Notes under the pieces: generated by a model
Database searches by the model: none
What the model saw: the letters and a program-made list of their open reading frames with translations, nothing else
What the model was told of the DNA's origin: nothing
Program-made: the position numbers and the translations under genes
Source: Nitrospira sp.
Lineage (GTDB): Bacteria > Nitrospirota > Nitrospiria > Nitrospirales > Nitrospiraceae
NCBI GenBank assembly: GCA_009594995.1
Contig: VOPR01000033.1
Coordinates: forward strand, 62,001 to 126,000
Direction: 5' to 3'
Length of the DNA stretch: 64,000 nucleotides
Shown: in pieces, positions 61,370 to 64,000 of the stretch
Numbering within the stretch: the first letter of the stretch is position 1
How the letters are laid out: each line of letters begins with the position of its first letter

Positions 61370-63474
61370 GCCAAGCTCCTCGTGTCACCGACTTCGAGAT
61401 CGAGACGTACCGTCTCCATCGCCTGTAACCGTGTCACACTATCCACTTCATTCAAGCCCAGGATCGGGACCGAGTGGAGAATGCGATCCGTCAGTTTCCG
61501 GAGGTGTCGCCGTAATGACGGGGAACAGAGAATCACCGGTTGATGTCCCCGCCCGACCATCCGTTCCGCGGCCTGCTTCAATGCACTGAGCAGTTTCTGT
61601 GCCACCAGAGGATCGGGAACCCATTGGTTTCCCTGTCCGACCGCATTGGCCTGATCGGCGAGCGTGCGATCCAGGCGCGGGTCCAGTCCGATGATCGGTA
61701 ATGAACCATCCGGTGCGAGATATTGCTTCGTAATCGTCCGTCCCAGCGCCTGACGCGCAACTTCCGTCAGAATATCTGCATCTTTGGTGCTCGCCGCATG
61801 GTCGGCAATGGTTTCCAAAATAGTGCGCAAGTCACGAATTGGAACACCTTCGCGCAAGAGATGCGACAGCACACGGACCAATGTCCCGAGCGGAATCAGA
61901 TTGGGAATCACTTCCTCGACCAACTTCGGGTGATTCTTGCCTAGTTGATCCAAGAGTCCCTGCACTTCCTGCCGTCCCAGCAACTCATGCGCATGCCGCT
62001 TGATGAGCTCCGACAGATGTGTTGCAATCGCCGAGCCCGGGTCGACCACGGTATATCCGGCCATCTGCGCCTGTTCACGCTGCTGCTCAGGAACCCACAT
62101 CGCCGGGAGGCCGAACGCCGGCTCTTTCGTCGGCAAACCATGAATGACCCCGCGTTGGGCCGTACCCGGGTCAATAGCCAACACGTGGGCCGGCATGACT
62201 TCGGACTTCGCCAACTCGACGCCTTTGAGCAAAGCCGCATACTCATTGGGCCGAAGTTGCAGATTGTCACGAATGTGAATCGGCGGCAGGACGAAGCCCA
62301 TCTGCTCGGCAAATTGACGTCGTAACCCTTTGATGCGATCCAACAAGGCACCGCCCTGTCCTCCATCCACTAGACCGATGAGGCCGTAACCCACCTGCAC
62401 TTCCATGAGATCCAACGGCACCACCTGAGTGGCAGCTTCCTCGGCTTTGACCTGCGGAGAATCCGGCTCCGGAGCGGCAGCGGCAACTTTCTGGTTTTCG
62501 TTCAGTTGAAAGGCCATCCAGCCGGTCAAGCTGCCGAGTGCCAAAAACGCGAGATGGGGCAGCCCTGGGACCAATCCCATGGCGAGAAGAATGCCTGACG
62601 CGGTGCCGATAGCTTTGGGAGAAATGAGGACCTGACGGGTAATTTCAAAGCCCAGGTTCACTTCAGAAGCCGCGCGGGTGATCACGATACCGGCCGCCGT
62701 GGAGACGATGAGTGCCGGCACCTGCGCCACCAAACCCTCACCGACCGTCAGCAACGTATAGGTCTGCGCCGCGGCGGCCAGCGTCATGCCCTGCTGGAGT
62801 ACGCCGATGGTCAAGCCACCCAGGATGTTGACGAGTGTAATGACAACGGCTGCCACGGCATCGCCGCGAACGAACTTGCTCGAACCGTCCATGGCTCCAT
62901 AGAAGTCCGCTTCCTGTGCAATTTCTTTCCGGCGCTGACGGGCTTCTTTGTCGTTGATCAGACCGGCGTTCAGATCCGCATCAATGGCCATCTGTTTGCC
63001 GGGCATCGCGTCCAAGGTAAACCGTGCGGCAACTTCGGCCACACGCCCCGCACCTTTGGTGATGACGACAAAGTTGATGATGACGAGAATCGTGAAAACG
63101 ACCAGACCGACGGTGTAGTTTCCGCCGACCACGAAATTGCCGAATGCGCGGATGACTTCACCGGCTGCTGCCGCCCCTTCGTTCCCATGCAGCAGGATCA
63201 ATCTGGTGGAGGCGATGTTGAGCGCAAGACGCAGCAAGGTGACCATCAGCAGGATGGAGGGGAAGACGGAGAACTCCAGCGGCCGGCGGACCTGCATTCC
63301 CACCAGGAGAATGATGATCGACAATGTGATGTTGAAACTCAGCAGGAGATCCAGAAAAAACCGCGGAAGCGGGACCAGCATGACCATCAGGATGCCGACC
63401 ACGCCCACGGACATCAGGATGTCCGGGTGCTTCACCAGAGAGGTACTGGGTATCGAGGTGTTTTCCTTCGCCAT
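61366..63474 (-). CDS. flhA: FlhA, flagellar type III export gate protein
   Basis: The 702-residue protein has an N-terminal half with about seven to eight transmembrane helices (MLVPLPRFFLDLLLSFNITL at 31-50). The conserved FHIPEP-region motif is seen in TKGAGRVAEVAARFTLDAMP and KQMAIDADLNAGLI. A cytoplasmic half with PPIHIRDNLQLRPNEYA follows. FlhA is the main docking site for export substrates and chaperones. AGGAG lies before the ATG at 63474. It overlaps flhF and follows flhB by 22 bases. Confidence 0.95.
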   Translation of the reverse strand: MAKENTSIPSTSLVKHPDILMSVGVVGILMVMLVPLPRFFLDLLLSFNITLSIIILLVGMQVRRPLEFSVFPSILLMVTLLRLALNIASTRLILLHGNEGAAAAGEVIRAFGNFVVGGNYTVGLVVFTILVIINFVVITKGAGRVAEVAARFTLDAMPGKQMAIDADLNAGLINDKEARQRRKEIAQEADFYGAMDGSSKFVRGDAVAAVVITLVNILGGLTIGVLQQGMTLAAAAQTYTLLTVGEGLVAQVPALIVSTAAGIVITRAASEVNLGFEITRQVLISPKAIGTASGILLAMGLVPGLPHLAFLALGSLTGWMAFQLNENQKVAAAAPEPDSPQVKAEEAATQVVPLDLMEVQVGYGLIGLVDGGQGGALLDRIKGLRRQFAEQMGFVLPPIHIRDNLQLRPNEYAALLKGVELAKSEVMPAHVLAIDPGTAQRGVIHGLPTKEPAFGLPAMWVPEQQREQAQMAGYTVVDPGSAIATHLSELIKRHAHELLGRQEVQGLLDQLGKNHPKLVEEVIPNLIPLGTLVRVLSHLLREGVPIRDLRTILETIADHAASTKDADILTEVARQALGRTITKQYLAPDGSLPIIGLDPRLDRTLADQANAVGQGNQWVPDPLVAQKLLSALKQAAERMVGRGHQPVILCSPSLRRHLRKLTDRILHSVPILGLNEVDSVTRLQAMETVRLDLEVGDTRSLA

Positions 63475-63496
63475 CTCTGCTCCTTACCAACCGGAA

Positions 63497-64000
63497 TTAC
63501 GCCGGCGGCAACTTCCCGCGCACGCGATACACAAAGGCCAGAATCTCCGCGACCGCACGATACAGGTCTTCCGGAACCTCACGCCCCACTTCGACCAACT
63601 TGTACAAGGTCCGCGCCACCAGCTTGTTCTCCACGATCATGACGCCATGCTGGCGACCGATTTCTCGGATCTTTTCGGCAACGAACCCGGCACCCTTCGC
63701 CACCACGATCGGCGCACCCATGGCTTTCGAATCGTATTTCAGTGCCACCGCCAAGTGCGTCGGGTTCGTGATGATGACATCCGCCTTAGGCACAGCCGCC
63801 ATCATACGTTTGCGCGACATCTCGCGCTGAGTGCTGCGGATTTTCGCTTTGAGTCCGGGATCTCCTTCTGCTGCGCGACTCTCTTCTCTGATTTCATCGC
63901 GCGACATTCGCAGCCCGCGTTCCCATTCGAAACGCTGATAGCCATAGTCCAACGCGCCGATGACCAGTGCGGCACCGCTCATCATGAGCGCGGCCGTGAA
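63497..64000 (-). CDS. flhB: FlhB, flagellar export switch protein, C-terminal part (cut by window edge)
   Basis: The frame is open to the window edge, giving the last ~167 residues. It has the final transmembrane segment ([20 protein letters not shown]), the connecting helix with [20 protein letters not shown], and the autocleavage NPTH in [17 protein letters not shown]. These residues control the switch from rod/hook to filament export. The remainder lies to the right of the window. The order flhB-flhA-flhF-flhG-fliA is typical of many phyla. Confidence 0.95.
   Translation of the reverse strand, partial: FTAALMMSGAALVIGALDYGYQRFEWERGLRMSRDEIREESRAAEGDPGLKAKIRSTQREMSRKRMMAAVPKADVIITNPTHLAVALKYDSKAMGAPIVVAKGAGFVAEKIREIGRQHGVMIVENKLVARTLYKLVEVGREVPEDLYRAVAEILAFVYRVRGKLPPA

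Overview
The window reads as chromosomal DNA of a motile, Gram-negative-type bacterium with a complete outer-membrane flagellum: it carries P-ring and L-ring genes flgI and flgH, a SecP-dependent FlgA, and FlhF/FlhG. Gene content and style (high-GC codon use, flgFGAHIJ followed by flgMNKL-csrA-fliW, flhBAFG-fliA, many glycosyltransferases, RsbU-type regulators) would fit a member of the Nitrospirota such as Nitrospira. That assignment is inference, because no rRNA gene or other phylogenetic marker is present. I see no rRNA, tRNA, IS element or CRISPR array.

Left end (1-7.8 kb, all minus strand) is a surface-polysaccharide cluster: a cut-off glycosyltransferase, a Wzx-type flippase, a Wzy/WaaL-type polymerase or ligase, a Tat-exported glycoside-hydrolase-like protein, a GT4 glycosyltransferase and a UDP-GlcNAc 2-epimerase. 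Next (8.0-12.4 kb) comes a compact signalling operon: a DUF420 membrane protein, two STAS proteins, a REC-SpoIIE phosphatase, an Hpt protein, and a REC-HATPase protein. This looks like a partner-switching system with a phosphorelay input. A frameshifted CheB tail lies in front of it.

12.6-20.6 kb holds motility genes: motA/motB, a MinD-like ATPase with a small HTH protein, a PilZ protein, and fliC-flaG-fliD-fliS-fliT behind a recognisable sigma-28 promoter. A 5'-truncated cheW remnant lies here as well. Thus two chemotaxis genes are represented only by decayed ends.

20.7-42.9 kb is a long minus-strand run of overlapping or closely spaced genes that ends at the flagellin gene. It has sugar-nucleotide enzymes (PLP dehydratase/aminotransferase with His in place of the catalytic Lys, SDR epimerase, HddA-like kinase, HddC-like nucleotidyltransferase, class I aminotransferase, ThDP enzyme, two B12-type radical SAM proteins). 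It also has glycosyltransferases: a 2182-residue multi-domain protein, two GT9 proteins and a CgeB-like protein. I read it as a glycosylation island, probably for flagellin, that makes an unusual deoxy or branched sugar.

43-48.1 kb carries c-di-GMP and phosphorelay genes: a YcgR-like PilZ protein, and on the plus strand an HD-GYP protein translationally coupled to a large hybrid histidine kinase. 48.2-64 kb is the main flagellar block, all minus strand: flhB(partial)-flhA-flhF-flhG-fliA, a degenerate GGDEF protein, flgF-flgG-flgA-flgH-flgI-flgJ behind a near-perfect sigma-54 promoter, then flgM-flgN-flgK-flgL-csrA-fliW behind a sigma-28-like promoter. The promoter classes give a readable hierarchy: sigma-54 for rod and ring genes, FliA/FlgM for flagellin and hook-junction genes, and CsrA/FliW for flagellin translation.
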